IMG/VR virus record: IMGVR_UViG_3300017987_000273
Location: 1-29,375 of that record
Length of the DNA: 29,375 nt
Reading direction: 5' to 3' (one strand)
DNA from: a virus
Shown: piece after piece, positions 9,601 to 16,706 of the stretch
How the letters are laid out: each line of letters opens with the position of its first letter
How positions within the stretch are numbered: the stretch's first letter is position 1
Notes under the pieces: generated by a model
The model's database searches: none
Told to the model about the DNA's origin: nothing
Seen by the model: only the letters and a program-made list of their open reading frames with translations
Position numbers and translations under genes: made by a program

Positions 9601-11744
9601 ATGGCGGTGCGGATCCAGTCACCGATCCCCGCGCCGCGCCGCAGTTCATTGAACGATGTCGACAGCGCCTGCACCTGCTCGTCGACCTGGGCCATCACTG
9701 AATCGTTGACGTTGCCGCCAGCTTTCGAGAATTCTTCGTACATCTCGCGGGACGCTGACATGATCGCCTGCTGCGATTGCTCCAGCGTCTTCGCCCGCTG
9801 GTTCGCCTGCTGAACACTTTGCGTCCAGAATGTGACGCCGACTGTCGCGGCTGTCAGTGCCGCGCCCCACGGGCCACCCAGCATGGACAGCATGTTCGAC
9901 CCGATCTGGTGGACACCGGCCATCGATCCACGCATCACGCCCAGAGTCCGATTGAAGTGCCCGCCCTGAGCCACCGTGTTCCGGTAGGCGTCTGCCATCC
10001 TGCCAAGCGTCGGGACATGCGCCTCGATGACAGCGAAACCCGCTCCCCAACGCGACAATTCGGTGCCGCCCAGCCGCGCCAGGGACTGCTGCACCTTCAT
10101 CTCATCATTGAAGTGCCGCATCGGGCCGGCAACTCCAGTCAGCCGGTCACGCAACCCTTCAACCCCGGTGTGGATCCCGCCAAGAATCGGAGACGCCAAT
10201 TTCCATGCACCCCATGCCAGCCCGGCCTTCGTCAACACGCTACCGATACCGGAATCCATGATGAATCGCAGCGCCGGAACAACCGTCACCTCAAGCACAC
10301 TGGCAATGTTCGACAGGGTCGTCGAGAAAATCCCCCACGCGCCCGACGCCAGCGAAGCTGTCGCGTCGAGTAGAGCCTCACCGATATCCCGTATCGCGGG
10401 CCACGCCTGCTCAGCGAAACGGGCCAACGAACTGAACACACCGACGTTACCCTCGAACTGATCCATCGCCGCATTGATGCCGCTGTTGATCGCATCCCCA
10501 ATCGCGATCAGCGGTCCACGGGCGAGGTCCGTTACCGCCAGCTTCGCCCGGTCAGTTGTATTCGACAGCCGCTCAAACACACCGGGCAGACCTTGAGTGT
10601 TCGCCGCCGCCACCCGGGCCGCGCCACCAACCTGATTGACCGCATCCCGCATCTCATTGAACCCGGCAGCGCCGATACGGGCAGCCACGCCGCCGATACG
10701 GGCGGCGTCGGATCCGAACGCCGTCGAGGAATGCATCGCGTACATCTCAGGTGTCAATTCCTGGGACGCCTGATGCAACTGCTCGAGAATGTTCGCCATG
10801 CCGACGAATGCACCAGTGGTATCCCACACTTGCAGCCCAAGTTCAGCGATAGCACCGGCCTGCTGCTCCGACGGGGACGCCAACGCCATCAACATCGACT
10901 TGATGAGAGTGCCTGCGTCACTGCCCTTCACGCCAGCATTAGCCAACAGGCCAAGCGAAGCGACAGTCTGATCGACCGACATGCCGAACTGATTCGCCAC
11001 CGCGCTCGACATCTGCAACCCGTGGGCGAAATCGGTCAGTTCGCCGGTCGACGCATTCGCCACATTCGCGAGATTGTCAGCAACTTTCGACGCGTCAGAT
11101 GCCGACAACCCGAACGCGTTGATCGCGTCCGCCTGAATCGTCGCAGCCTTCCCGGCGTCAATACCCGCAGCGGTCGCCAACGCCATGGTGCCACGGGCGG
11201 CTTCCATCGCCTGCTCGACCGACAGACCGCCCTTAGTCAGTTCCAGCATGCCCTGCGCGGCGGTTTGCGCCGACACACCAGTCAGGGTGACATCGTTGCC
11301 CAATTCCCGGGCTTTCTGATTCACCTGCTCCATCTGCGCGGCAGTCGCAGCCGTCACACCCTGTATGCGGTTCAATCCCGTTTCGTAGTCGATGCCGGAA
11401 CGGATAGCGGACGTGAAAGCTGCTGCCACACCGGCCAGCCCGCCGGCGATCCCGGCGGTAGCCAAACCCTGCGCGAGAGTCGAGGACAGGGCACCGGACA
11501 TCTTCCGGCCCATGCTCGCACCGACACCCTCAGCGTCCTTGACGCCGCCCTTCAGGTGCTTGTCGGCCTTGAATTTGAACCCGCTGTCGGCGCCCTTCGA
11601 CATCGACTGGCCCATGCGCTTACCGTGCTGCTCCGCGTTACGGCTCACCTGGCTGAATGTCTTATCGACATCCTTTGTAAGCTGGCTGGTTTCAGCAACG
11701 AGGGAAATGTAGCCTACAGCAAGTTCAACACCCTTACCTGCCAT
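6675..11744 (-). CDS. Tape measure protein with NlpC/P60-like peptidase domain, 1689 aa
   Basis: This is the longest gene. Residues about 30-480 match the tape measure core of actinophages: helical, Ala/Gly/Ser-rich, with the TP901-type segment around LTLTGVSAQTAAQGMLEL-like sequence and ALASPSEQQAGAIAELGLQV. Residues 480-1050 are long helices and hydrophobic segments (for example AALTAATVGVTFWTQ). After a Gly/Pro-rich linker, residues about 1205-1310 contain YDWGG then FDCSGYLS with Cys1228 and a later His in GSHVES, the layout of NlpC/P60 cysteine peptidases. The C-terminus is Gly/Gln/Pro-rich. It sets tail length; the peptidase probably helps cross the peptidoglycan. Its ATG overlaps the end of the frameshifted chaperone gene by 11 bases. 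Confidence 0.95.
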   Translation of the reverse strand: MAGKGVELAVGYISLVAETSQLTKDVDKTFSQVSRNAEQHGKRMGQSMSKGADSGFKFKADKHLKGGVKDAEGVGASMGRKMSGALSSTLAQGLATAGIAGGLAGVAAAFTSAIRSGIDYETGLNRIQGVTAATAAQMEQVNQKARELGNDVTLTGVSAQTAAQGMLELTKGGLSVEQAMEAARGTMALATAAGIDAGKAATIQADAINAFGLSASDASKVADNLANVANASTGELTDFAHGLQMSSAVANQFGMSVDQTVASLGLLANAGVKGSDAGTLIKSMLMALASPSEQQAGAIAELGLQVWDTTGAFVGMANILEQLHQASQELTPEMYAMHSSTAFGSDAARIGGVAARIGAAGFNEMRDAVNQVGGAARVAAANTQGLPGVFERLSNTTDRAKLAVTDLARGPLIAIGDAINSGINAAMDQFEGNVGVFSSLARFAEQAWPAIRDIGEALLDATASLASGAWGIFSTTLSNIASVLEVTVVPALRFIMDSGIGSVLTKAGLAWGAWKLASPILGGIHTGVEGLRDRLTGVAGPMRHFNDEMKVQQSLARLGGTELSRWGAGFAVIEAHVPTLGRMADAYRNTVAQGGHFNRTLGVMRGSMAGVHQIGSNMLSMLGGPWGAALTAATVGVTFWTQSVQQANQRAKTLEQSQQAIMSASREMYEEFSKAGGNVNDSVMAQVDEQVQALSTSFNELRRGAGIGDWIRTAIVGPFSDFDAYKIQETAEAHERMAVVMKDLKLDFDQVGAAVRGSDGEWSRLEQMLRTAADGGTELLDQIKPLREEFINSREAASNLTPGIVTLQEAMAVLADETSTAADKTNALKTAMDVLAGKQPDLLKATKTYNDVQRDLSHSTQETLDATQGWGDSMLDANGQLSTQTKNGSALHEQIVKLKDATAEVAGAGGDMETVFAQNEQALKGLAEQYGLNIEVVMDYAAQLGYIPEAIQTLINAETDDASQQIAAVSALLESLPPGQDIVINSLTEEAENALESVGAKIEHIEVHGKPQVKISLTGDAQVKGQLRDIINSMTNVPSQLTITSNLLTRMASDAPPLNPAERAAEGYLPVGPVAGGPPPAAPAADPTPLDILRNAQGRATGGSISGPGTATSDSVPILASNGEHMWSASEVAGAGGHRGVESLRSLARSGALRGVLPGFKDGGDPFGGGKKRTTEDWLSSIGYGSDSGGSGSAGGTDVEAALWYAYGQSGKPYDWGGAGEGGGSFDCSGYLSANWGVMTGRGPGRHFTTHSDFASMGFKKGYKAGAFNIGVHKGPTMDTSHMAGTMPDGSHVESGSDGVVFNGSTGALDEQFEEHWYYPVSADDPAVQRLAAQGWGAAGSGGGNTSFGSGGGAMGGGQSGVDGQTYGTSAMGDVARTEGWIPEGAGSTGVAGTSFAAGLLNMGSEAINGLIDSGAQMASQAVAAGVAAGTMGAGAAGAPAAGAAANWAIGIGTQAAKRGVSYGFQMASIGVDSLVEQLTPLGAPRWLGYDYTAMAPQMRGLPTGTTSTEEAMLAQDRKGSPPQGVSQDQWDQRLSEHWDFLPSNMGGSQQATQHGLGQGQNPGPPPGKDPWGTTTPIPTSGAAAAQQQQPQQPAGQSDWLRRIGVFDEGGMLPPGGIGVNLGSQPEPVFSPGQWDVLSSATESLQTAGVGANDYSIRIENLHVQDVANMQRELDSRQRLQMMRYAGRP

Positions 11745-12623
11745 GCTGTGACTCCAATCGTTTCACGGTGCGCCCATTGCGGCGGGCTGCGCGCTGCGCC
11801 CTACGGGCGATCTCATCGTCATGCGCCTTGCGGCGCTGCTCCAGGGTGACCTTCGACGTAGCCATGCGGTCACTGTCGGGCCGCTGGATAGCTTTCGGCT
11901 TATCGCCCTGCCCTCCAGCGCGCTGAAAGTTCGCCCATTGCAGCACATACAGTATGGCACTGAGGAATTCAGTATTCGCGTCCCACGGCCAAGACTTCGG
12001 GTTGCGTGCCCGATAGTAGGCAGAATCATTGCCCAGCCACTGCACAAACACCCGCAGATCATGCCAACTGAGATGCTCGCTACCAATGTGGTAGCGGCGC
12101 AACCCAATCCGCATCAGGTCAGCCTCGATGGCCTCCCCGAACTCGTCTAAGAGGTCGAGGAGGCCGAAGATTCCCCCAGATCCGAACCGGGATCGTTCAG
12201 TGGCTGAGTAGACGCCTCGGTCCAGTGGGCCACGATCTGATCCAGTTCGCCAACAGTCAGCCCCTGGAGTTTCTTGAACACTGCCAGTTCGACAACACAC
12301 TTCAGCATTGCCTCCGCTACAGCCCGTGTTTTCTCATGGACTGTCCGCTGCGGCTGACCCATCAGCGGAATCGGCTGGCCGTCGTCGTCGAGTTTCCGCT
12401 CACCAGCGGAATTCAACTGGTACAGCGGCTCGCCGGTGACTTGATTGAACTGCGCCACAGGCTTATCGAGGTCGAGAAGCGCCTTCTTCATGCGCCGCGT
12501 CACGTCCTCAGCCAGGAACGTCATCCTCGGTATTGTGAATTCGACAGTGCCATCTTCGGTTTCGATCTGGAACGGGATCTGAACAGTTTCAGACCGGGCA
12601 CTGGTGATTACGAACGGTTTCAT
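11734..12623 (-). CDS. Tail assembly chaperone, −1 frameshift product (G-T fusion)
   Basis: A second frame runs from inside the end of the first chaperone gene to a stop at 11734 and has no convincing start of its own. It is exactly in the −1 frame of the first gene, and both frames share the run of five G at 12173-12177. Slipping back one base after the GGG codon joins NDPGSDLG to GIFGLLDLLDEFGE, giving a product of about 296 residues (450 nt in frame 0, then resuming at 12174). The downstream part has WHDLRVFVQWLGND and a basic C-terminus (RRAQRAARRNGRTVKRL), as in the T extension of many siphoviruses. It would load onto the tape measure protein during tail assembly. Frame geometry is seen directly; slippage itself is inferred. 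Confidence 0.85.
12147..12623 (-). CDS. Tail assembly chaperone G, 158 aa
   Basis: The ATG at 12623 has a GAGAGG ribosome-binding site about nine bases upstream. The open frame extends further upstream, but that part lies in structured intergenic DNA and encodes a Pro/Arg-rich junk sequence, so the internal start is preferred. The protein starts MKPFVITSARSETVQIPFQI, a β-strand-rich N-terminus, then helices with RRMKKALLDLDKPVAQFNQV and EAMLKCVVELAVFKKLQGL, and an acidic Ser-rich tail. Its place between major tail protein and tape measure, together with the −1 overlap, identifies it as the abundant, non-shifted chaperone. Confidence 0.92.
   Translation of the reverse strand: MKPFVITSARSETVQIPFQIETEDGTVEFTIPRMTFLAEDVTRRMKKALLDLDKPVAQFNQVTGEPLYQLNSAGERKLDDDGQPIPLMGQPQRTVHEKTRAVAEAMLKCVVELAVFKKLQGLTVGELDQIVAHWTEASTQPLNDPGSDLGESSASSTS
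12171..12177 (-). promoter_or_regulatory. Putative −1 ribosomal slippery site GGGGGAA
   Basis: On the minus strand the bases read CTG GGG GAA in frame 0 (CTG ends at 12177). The P-site GGG can re-pair perfectly one base back. The shifted frame continues GGA ATC TTC into the second chaperone frame. The frame-0 stop TAG at 12147-12149 follows within 25 bases. The A-site re-pairing is imperfect, so this is a good but not ideal heptamer. Confidence 0.75.
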
Positions 12624-12650
12624 TGGACCGGACCTCTCAGGTTGTAAGGT

Positions 12651-12714
12651 TGGACCGGGCAGCCCGCCCCGGCGAGGGCAGGCCCGGTCCAAGGGGGACA
12701 CTCACCGGGGCGGG
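12651..12714 (-). other. Two interleaved 10-bp inverted repeats in the leader of the tail chaperone gene
   Basis: Arms 12651-12660 and 12682-12691 are perfect complements (tggaccgggc). Arms 12663-12672 and 12705-12714 are also perfect complements (cccgccccgg). The arms alternate along the strand, so the two stems form either a pseudoknot or two mutually exclusive hairpins. Only two bases separate the third and fourth arms, which strains a full pseudoknot. There is no U-tract, so a classical terminator is unlikely. The element fills most of the gap between major tail protein and chaperone genes. Confidence 0.7.
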
Positions 12715-12727
12715 ACCACACCTCGAC

Positions 12728-13309
12728 TTAGCTGTCGAGGGTCAGATCGTCGGCATCGTCGATCAGGCTGTACACCGGCGGGTTGCCGTTGGACGGGGCG
12801 TAGCAGTTGATCGTGATCGAGTACTTCACCAACGAATCGTGAACGTACTCAACATCATCCAGTTCGACAACCTGGCCTTCCTCGATGATGTGCAGGCCGG
12901 TCTTGTTGCCGTCGATGAACCGGATCACGAACACGCTTCGGGGAAGTTGCGTCCGATCCCACTTCACCGTGTACTTGACGTGACCGCCGACATCGGTAGC
13001 GGTGACGTTATCGTCACCGAACACCGTTTTGAGCGAGTTGACGTTCGTCTCGTACAGGGTCACCTTGACCTGCACCTCGAACGAATCCTGCGTCACCTTC
13101 ACGGTTTCACCGCCGAATGCCTTGTGCTGCTTGACATCGCGCTTCGGTGAGATCTTGAACCCGTCATCACCGACGAATCCCTGATCCTTGTAGTCGACGG
13201 CGAGAGCCGCCACCGGGTCGCTGGGGATTGCCGTGCCCAGCGGAGCGCGGTAGAAAGCACCGCCGTCCGCAGCGAGCGTGGCAGCCCAGATCTGCTGTGA
13301 GTTAGCCAT
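12728..13309 (-). CDS. Major tail protein, 193 aa
   Basis: The ATG at 13309 is preceded by a strong AGGAGGG site at 13317-13323, seven bases away, fitting a very highly expressed gene. The protein is β-rich, with MANSQQIWAATLAADGGAFY at the start, then DDGFKISPKRDVKQHKAFGG and repeated strand patterns such as VTQDSFEVQVKVTLYETN, and ends in an acidic tail (DDADDLTLDS). This matches actinophage tail-tube subunits in size and motif style, and it lies exactly between tail terminator and chaperones. It polymerises as hexameric rings around the tape measure. A weak hairpin (tcccg/cggga, 13356-13368) lies just after the upstream stop. Confidence 0.93.
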   Translation of the reverse strand: MANSQQIWAATLAADGGAFYRAPLGTAIPSDPVAALAVDYKDQGFVGDDGFKISPKRDVKQHKAFGGETVKVTQDSFEVQVKVTLYETNVNSLKTVFGDDNVTATDVGGHVKYTVKWDRTQLPRSVFVIRFIDGNKTGLHIIEEGQVVELDDVEYVHDSLVKYSITINCYAPSNGNPPVYSLIDDADDLTLDS

Positions 13310-13316
13310 AGTTCAG

Positions 13317-13323
13317 CCCTCCT
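13317..13323 (-). promoter_or_regulatory. Strong ribosome-binding site of the major tail protein gene
   Basis: AGGAGGG on the minus strand, seven bases before the ATG at 13309. It is the closest to consensus of the sites I examined in this window. Confidence 0.85.
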
Positions 13324-13369
13324 AAGAGCCAATGGGGGAATGTGTTGAAAGCGAATCCCGTTGCGGGAC

Positions 13370-13795
13370 TCAGTTAGTCGAGACGAGAAGCGACACCTGA
13401 AACTGATACCGCTCATGTGACTCGATGAGAGGGTCGGAATAGTCCACCGGCCCGTCGTCGACACCGCCGCCACCGCGAACGAAACCGTACTCGGTCTTCG
13501 TCCCGTGGCTCGCCACCAACAACGCCCTGGCCGCGTTAGCCAGAGCCTCAGCATCGACACCGTCGTCAGACCAGCACTCGATGAGTAGTCGCGCATTGTC
13601 AGTGACACGATTGAGCATGCCGCCGCCCGTGCGCGTTACGCGCACGAACCTCTTCGGCAGCGCTGTATGGCCCGTTCGAGGCCCGGGTGTTCTCGTACCA
13701 ACGAACACCCCGCCGAAGCCAGCCGTGGACAAACCGGCCTTCAGCACGCTGATCGCAACCGCGACAGCAGGTTTGGGGATGATGACCTCAGCCAT
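13370..13795 (-). CDS. Tail terminator protein, 141 aa
   Basis: It starts inside the end of the preceding connector gene (8-base overlap). The N-terminal part is MAEVIIPKPAVAVAISVLKAG, followed by a β-rich stretch with TRTGGGMLNRVTDNARLLIECW and DAEALANAARALLVASHG, and ends with the β-strand RYQFQVSLLVSTN. The α/β layout with VTDNARLLIECW then a helix resembles the tail-terminator or neck-ring proteins that lie just before major tail protein in HK97-like actinophages. The protein would cap the finished tail tube and dock it to the head. Identification rests on position, length and pattern. Confidence 0.82.
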   Translation of the reverse strand: MAEVIIPKPAVAVAISVLKAGLSTAGFGGVFVGTRTPGPRTGHTALPKRFVRVTRTGGGMLNRVTDNARLLIECWSDDGVDAEALANAARALLVASHGTKTEYGFVRGGGGVDDGPVDYSDPLIESHERYQFQVSLLVSTN

Positions 13796-14057
13796 CCTGA
13801 AGGTGCCTCACCAGCGCCTGCGTTTCGGCATTGTGCCGCATCGCTTCCGCCCTCGCAGTGATCACCGTTGTGCGCCATCGACCGAACGGCCGGCGGGCGC
13901 CCTGCATGGAACTTGTGCGGTAGCCGTCCCCGCCGCCGGCCTCACGATTACAGGCAGCGGCAATAAGTTTCGCTCGACGCTCAAGCTCAGCCCGAACCTT
14001 CGGCGCTGAACGGATCTGGTAGTAGCCCTCCCAGTTGTGTTCAAGTTTGCGACCCAT
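13788..14057 (-). CDS. Head-tail connector / neck protein (HK97 gp10-like), 89 aa
   Basis: The ATG at 14057 overlaps the stop of the previous small gene as TGATG. The protein is basic and mostly helical: MGRKLEHNWEGYYQIRSAPK, then VRAELERRAKLIAAACNREA, then a Gly-rich turn and GYRTSSMQGARRPFGRWRTTV. The region of helix, glycine turn, then basic strand is typical of HK97 gp10-like minor tail/neck proteins in actinophages, where the gene lies between the stopper and the tail terminator. No enzyme motif is present. Function is assigned by synteny and pattern, not by a diagnostic residue. Confidence 0.8.
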   Translation of the reverse strand: MGRKLEHNWEGYYQIRSAPKVRAELERRAKLIAAACNREAGGGDGYRTSSMQGARRPFGRWRTTVITARAEAMRHNAETQALVRHLQDG

Positions 14058-14218
14058 CAGTCAGCCACCTTCTCCGCGCACATCCACTTACCCTCCGCGA
14101 ACACCACATAGCGTGTCGCAGTCTGCACCACGAGATTGTTCGTCAGATCCTCCGTATGGAAGTCACCGTCCCCGGCGAACGTGTGTACGCCGCTCGTGGC
14201 GTCCGTAACGAGAATCAT
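14057..14218 (-). CDS. Small coupled protein in connector cluster, 53 aa
   Basis: An ATG at 14218 overlaps the upstream stop as ATGA, and its own TGA overlaps the downstream ATG as TGATG. Translated by hand it begins MILVTDATSGVHTFAGDGDF and continues with VVQTATRYVVFAEGKWMCAE, a small β-rich protein with no membrane segment or zinc motif. Perfect coupling on both sides and the lack of any other gene in the 150-bp gap make it credible despite its size. Similar tiny genes occur in actinophage head-tail connector clusters; the function is unknown. Confidence 0.78.
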   Translation of the reverse strand: MILVTDATSGVHTFAGDGDFHTEDLTNNLVVQTATRYVVFAEGKWMCAEKVAD

Positions 14219-14604
14219 CCCTCAACCCTTTGCAAGTCAATGACTTTCCCGGCCTGCCAGCCATGAAAGCCATGCGTGTAATCACGGGGCCAGCCCTGCA
14301 CCTCGTACTCGATGAATTGATCGCCATCGGGTAGGTCGATCACATCCATCGGCCCTGGTGCCTCGACCGCGGCGCCGTCCTCGCCACGCAGCACGGGCGG
14401 GACGAACAGTTCCATGCGCTCGACCGAACGGTTCTGCTCAGGCTCATACGTCGGCCCGGCGTTACCCCAAGAGATCACCTTCACTGCAACGCCCTGCGTT
14501 CCTCGAGCGGGAACCCAAGACTTTACCGGGACTCCATGCGCGTTCGTAACTCCCGGCGTGTACCTATGCAGGTACACCGTCCATGGCGTCGGGAACTCAC
14601 GCAT
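14215..14604 (-). CDS. Head-tail stopper-like connector, 129 aa
   Basis: ATG 14604 overlaps the end of the upstream adaptor gene by eight bases; an upstream ATG at 14646 would extend it deeper into that gene and is less likely. The protein starts MREFPTPWTVYLHRYTPGVT and continues with repeated β strands: VPARGTQGVAVKVISWG, ERMELFVPP, and late PDGDQFIEYEVQGWPRDY. A small β-barrel of this size just after the adaptor is typical of head-tail stoppers, which plug the portal channel until tail joining. Assigned by gene order and strand pattern. Confidence 0.8.
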   Translation of the reverse strand: MREFPTPWTVYLHRYTPGVTNAHGVPVKSWVPARGTQGVAVKVISWGNAGPTYEPEQNRSVERMELFVPPVLRGEDGAAVEAPGPMDVIDLPDGDQFIEYEVQGWPRDYTHGFHGWQAGKVIDLQRVEG

Positions 14605-14974
14605 CAATTTCGTCCTGACCCAACGTGATTGTGAAAGCGCCACCACGGGTGATGCCGCAGATCTGTTGCAGTTCGCGGATCTCTTCCGGCCGGAATCGTT
14701 GCGCCCGGCGCTTCGTGGTGTCGATGGTCTGCTGGAACGAACCGGCCATCATCGTTGTCACTTCGCCGGTCCCGACTTCCAGTGCGCGGAGGATGACCCC
14801 AACGAGGACATCTTTGGCCGCAGCCATTGAGTCCTCGTCGAGGTCATCCCCCTTCAAGCAAGGGGCGATCTTGGCCGCACGGGCTAGGGTGCCCGCGATC
14901 AACGCCTCCACTGCATCCTCAGATGCGTTGGGGGAGAACGTGGTTACGTCGGAGACTGTTATCTCTACGGCCAT
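14597..14974 (-). CDS. Head-tail adaptor (connector), 125 aa
   Basis: The ATG at 14974 lies nine bases after the major capsid stop. The protein is helical: MAVEITVSDVTTFSPNASED, then helices VEALIAGTLARAAKIAPCLK and MAAAKDVLVGVILRALEVGTG, then a region with FRPEEIRELQQICGI and the strand GGAFTITLG. This helical bundle with a short C-terminal extension matches gp6/gp15-type adaptors that attach beneath the portal. Its location immediately after capsid and before the stopper supports this. It probably acts as a 12-fold ring in the head-tail interface. Confidence 0.85.
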   Translation of the reverse strand: MAVEITVSDVTTFSPNASEDAVEALIAGTLARAAKIAPCLKGDDLDEDSMAAAKDVLVGVILRALEVGTGEVTTMMAGSFQQTIDTTKRRAQRFRPEEIRELQQICGITRGGAFTITLGQDEIDA

Positions 14975-14983
14975 GAACCTATC

Positions 14984-15886
14984 CTAGCTTTCGTTGTCGG
15001 TGACAGCGCCGGTGATGCGGACGAAACGGTTCGCGTCACGGATCGCGAACCCGATCTCGAACTCGACCCGCACCGCGAACATGTTGCGCTGCCACAGGTT
15101 CAGCGGAGTGCCGGCGTCGTTCAGGGTGGCCTGATCCGACACGTCGACCCGCAGACCCTCGACGTAGCCCCAGAAGGCGCTCGACCACTCACCGCCGAAG
15201 CCAATGGTGGCTGCCTCGTCCTCGACCGCGTTGTAAGCATGGGGATGCTTGACAACCTCGCGGCCCAGCACCTCGCGGGACACGCTGCCCTGCGCGGTGA
15301 CGCTGTCGATGAACAGCGGACGCCCCTGGAGATCCTTCGCCCCAAGGGCGGCGATCTCAGCCTGTGCGGTCAGCACCCACTTCTCCACGTCGGAGCCGGG
15401 GACGCCGGTCGCCACGCTCGACAGCGCTGAGACGAAGCCATCGTAGACATCGGTGTTGAGGGAGACGGCGGGAACCGCTGCGAGAGTGTCGAACCCGGTG
15501 CCGGGCGAGGCTTCGAAGCCAAGCGCGGTGCGGTCGAACTTCTTCGCCAGGACGAGCGGCAGACGCTCGACGAGGGCGTTGTACAGGGTGTTGAGATCAC
15601 GCCGGAACTCGTTCGAGAATGGCACGATCACAGCGAGCTTGTACGCCTTCATCGACTTCGTGCCGAATGTCGGTCGGCTCAGCGGCTTCTCAGCCGTTTC
15701 AGCCACCCACTCGGCCTCGGGATCCCCGGTGATGATCGGGATGTCGAGCCCACCGGCCGGAACCTGAATCTTCGGGCACAGGTTCTGCACGATGGATGCG
15801 TGCTGGGTGTTCTTCCAGATCTCCTTCGAGACCTCAGCCGGGAGAAGCACATTGGTGCTTCCCCGGTAAACGTCAACACCAGTCAT
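14984..15886 (-). CDS. Major capsid protein, HK97 fold, 300 aa
   Basis: ATG 15886 has AAAGGA ten bases upstream (15897-15902). The sequence reads as an HK97-type capsid protein: an N-arm (VYRGSTNVLLPAEVSKEIWK), the E-loop/P-domain region with PAGGLDIPIITGDPEAEWVAE and FGTKSMKAYKLAVIVPFSNE, a spine helix with VERLPLVLAKKFDRTALGF, and a late A-domain strand set ending in FEIGFAIRDANRFVRITGA. At 300 residues there is no room for a fused scaffolding delta domain, which fits the separate scaffold gene upstream. It forms the icosahedral head. The 51-base gap before it holds only the ribosome-binding site. Confidence 0.95.
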   Translation of the reverse strand: MTGVDVYRGSTNVLLPAEVSKEIWKNTQHASIVQNLCPKIQVPAGGLDIPIITGDPEAEWVAETAEKPLSRPTFGTKSMKAYKLAVIVPFSNEFRRDLNTLYNALVERLPLVLAKKFDRTALGFEASPGTGFDTLAAVPAVSLNTDVYDGFVSALSSVATGVPGSDVEKWVLTAQAEIAALGAKDLQGRPLFIDSVTAQGSVSREVLGREVVKHPHAYNAVEDEAATIGFGGEWSSAFWGYVEGLRVDVSDQATLNDAGTPLNLWQRNMFAVRVEFEIGFAIRDANRFVRITGAVTDNES

Positions 15887-15937
15887 GGTGTCACCGTCCT
15901 TTCGGTTTGTTGTGCCGCCCTGGTCGACGGCGTTGTG

Positions 15938-16546
15938 TTACAGCAGTTTTGAGAACAGCGCGCTGAATTCCTCACGCGCCGAAATGCCGTTCTGTCCGCC
16001 ACGTCCCGCGAGGGGATTCGGTGCCGGCCGGCGTGGCTCGCCAACCTGCTGTGAGACATACTGGGCGAGAGCGGTTTTCAGTTCCGCTACCTGCTCAGTG
16101 ATCTCATCCTCGCTGGTTCCCGTAACCAGGCCCATTGCGAATTCGGGGACACCTTCGGATAGCTTGTACCGCAGCAGCTTCGCTTCGGCCTCAGCCTTTG
16201 CGGCTTCGACTTCCTCGATGCGGCGGGCAGCTTCGGCCGACGCCTCGGCCTTGATCTCGTCGGGCGTTTTGTTCTGCTCCTGACGTTGCTGTTCGCGTTC
16301 GTAGGCTGCGCGGAACTTCTCGTAGTCGGCGTCGAATGCCTTCGCCTTCTCAGCGTTGGCCTTCGCCCGGGACTCGTTGGCCCGTGCAGTCTTCTTCCAC
16401 TTGTCGCGCTCAGCGAGCAGATCCTCGTAGGCAGGACTGTCGCCGTTGTCGGCTTGATCCTGGGCCTGCGACTCGACATCGCTGCCGGCGCTGGCGCCGG
16501 GCATGTTCAGCGGCGTCGGGCCGACTGTGGCGTCTTGATCGGACAT
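15938..16546 (-). CDS. Capsid scaffolding protein, 202 aa
   Basis: ATG 16546 is preceded by AGGGAG (16555-16560), eight bases away. The protein has a disordered acidic N-terminus (residues 1-40), then a long charged coiled coil rich in Ala, Glu, Lys and Arg (about 40-135: for example KWKKTARANESRAKANAEKA, RRIEEVEAAKAEAEAKLLRY), and a C-terminal segment with NGISAREEFSALFSKLL that should dock to the capsid subunit. This architecture and the position directly before the major capsid gene are diagnostic for scaffolds of the DUF4355-like type. It would direct procapsid assembly and then leave. Confidence 0.92.
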   Translation of the reverse strand: MSDQDATVGPTPLNMPGASAGSDVESQAQDQADNGDSPAYEDLLAERDKWKKTARANESRAKANAEKAKAFDADYEKFRAAYEREQQRQEQNKTPDEIKAEASAEAARRIEEVEAAKAEAEAKLLRYKLSEGVPEFAMGLVTGTSEDEITEQVAELKTALAQYVSQQVGEPRRPAPNPLAGRGGQNGISAREEFSALFSKLL

Positions 16547-16601
16547 GGTTGTAACTCCCTTGCGTTACGCATCTGGAGGTGGCACCCGTTTCGGGGCGCA
16601 A

Positions 16602-16619
16602 CCCGCCACGGTTGGCGGG
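16602..16619 (-). other. Hairpin in the capsid operon leader
   Basis: cccgcca (16602-16608) and tggcggg (16613-16619) form a perfect 7-bp stem with a 4-base loop in the 160-bp gap (16547-16706) between scaffold and plus-strand cassette. No U-tract follows on either strand, so terminator function is doubtful. I found no convincing minus-strand promoter in this gap; capsid genes may depend on read-through from upstream. Confidence 0.4.
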
Positions 16620-16639
16620 AAGAATGTGGGGATCCGGTA

Positions 16640-16668
16640 TTGACCAGATGGTGTAGCCCGGTCTACAG
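16640..16668 (+). promoter_or_regulatory. Promoter of the plus-strand cassette
   Basis: TTGACC (16640-16645) and TACAGT (16663-16668) are separated by exactly 17 bases. Both are close to the consensus for housekeeping sigma factors. The predicted start near 16675 gives a leader of about 30 bases before the ATG at 16707. This is the best-looking promoter in the window. Confidence 0.75.
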
Positions 16669-16706
16669 TCGGGTCATCAGTTGATCGACAGACAGGAAAT
16701 CGAAAG

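Noticed and set aside
10593-11849. Plus-strand open frame of 418 codons opposite the tape measure start
   Set aside because: Arg/His-rich shadow that crosses two real minus-strand genes and has no start signal.
12147-12701. A longer tail chaperone starting at 12701
   Set aside because: The added 26 residues come from the inverted-repeat region and are Pro/Arg-rich; the start at 12623 has a ribosome-binding site and a typical N-terminus.
16547-16706. Minus-strand promoter for the capsid operon
   Set aside because: I looked for −10/−35 pairs on the minus strand and found none with good hexamers and spacing.
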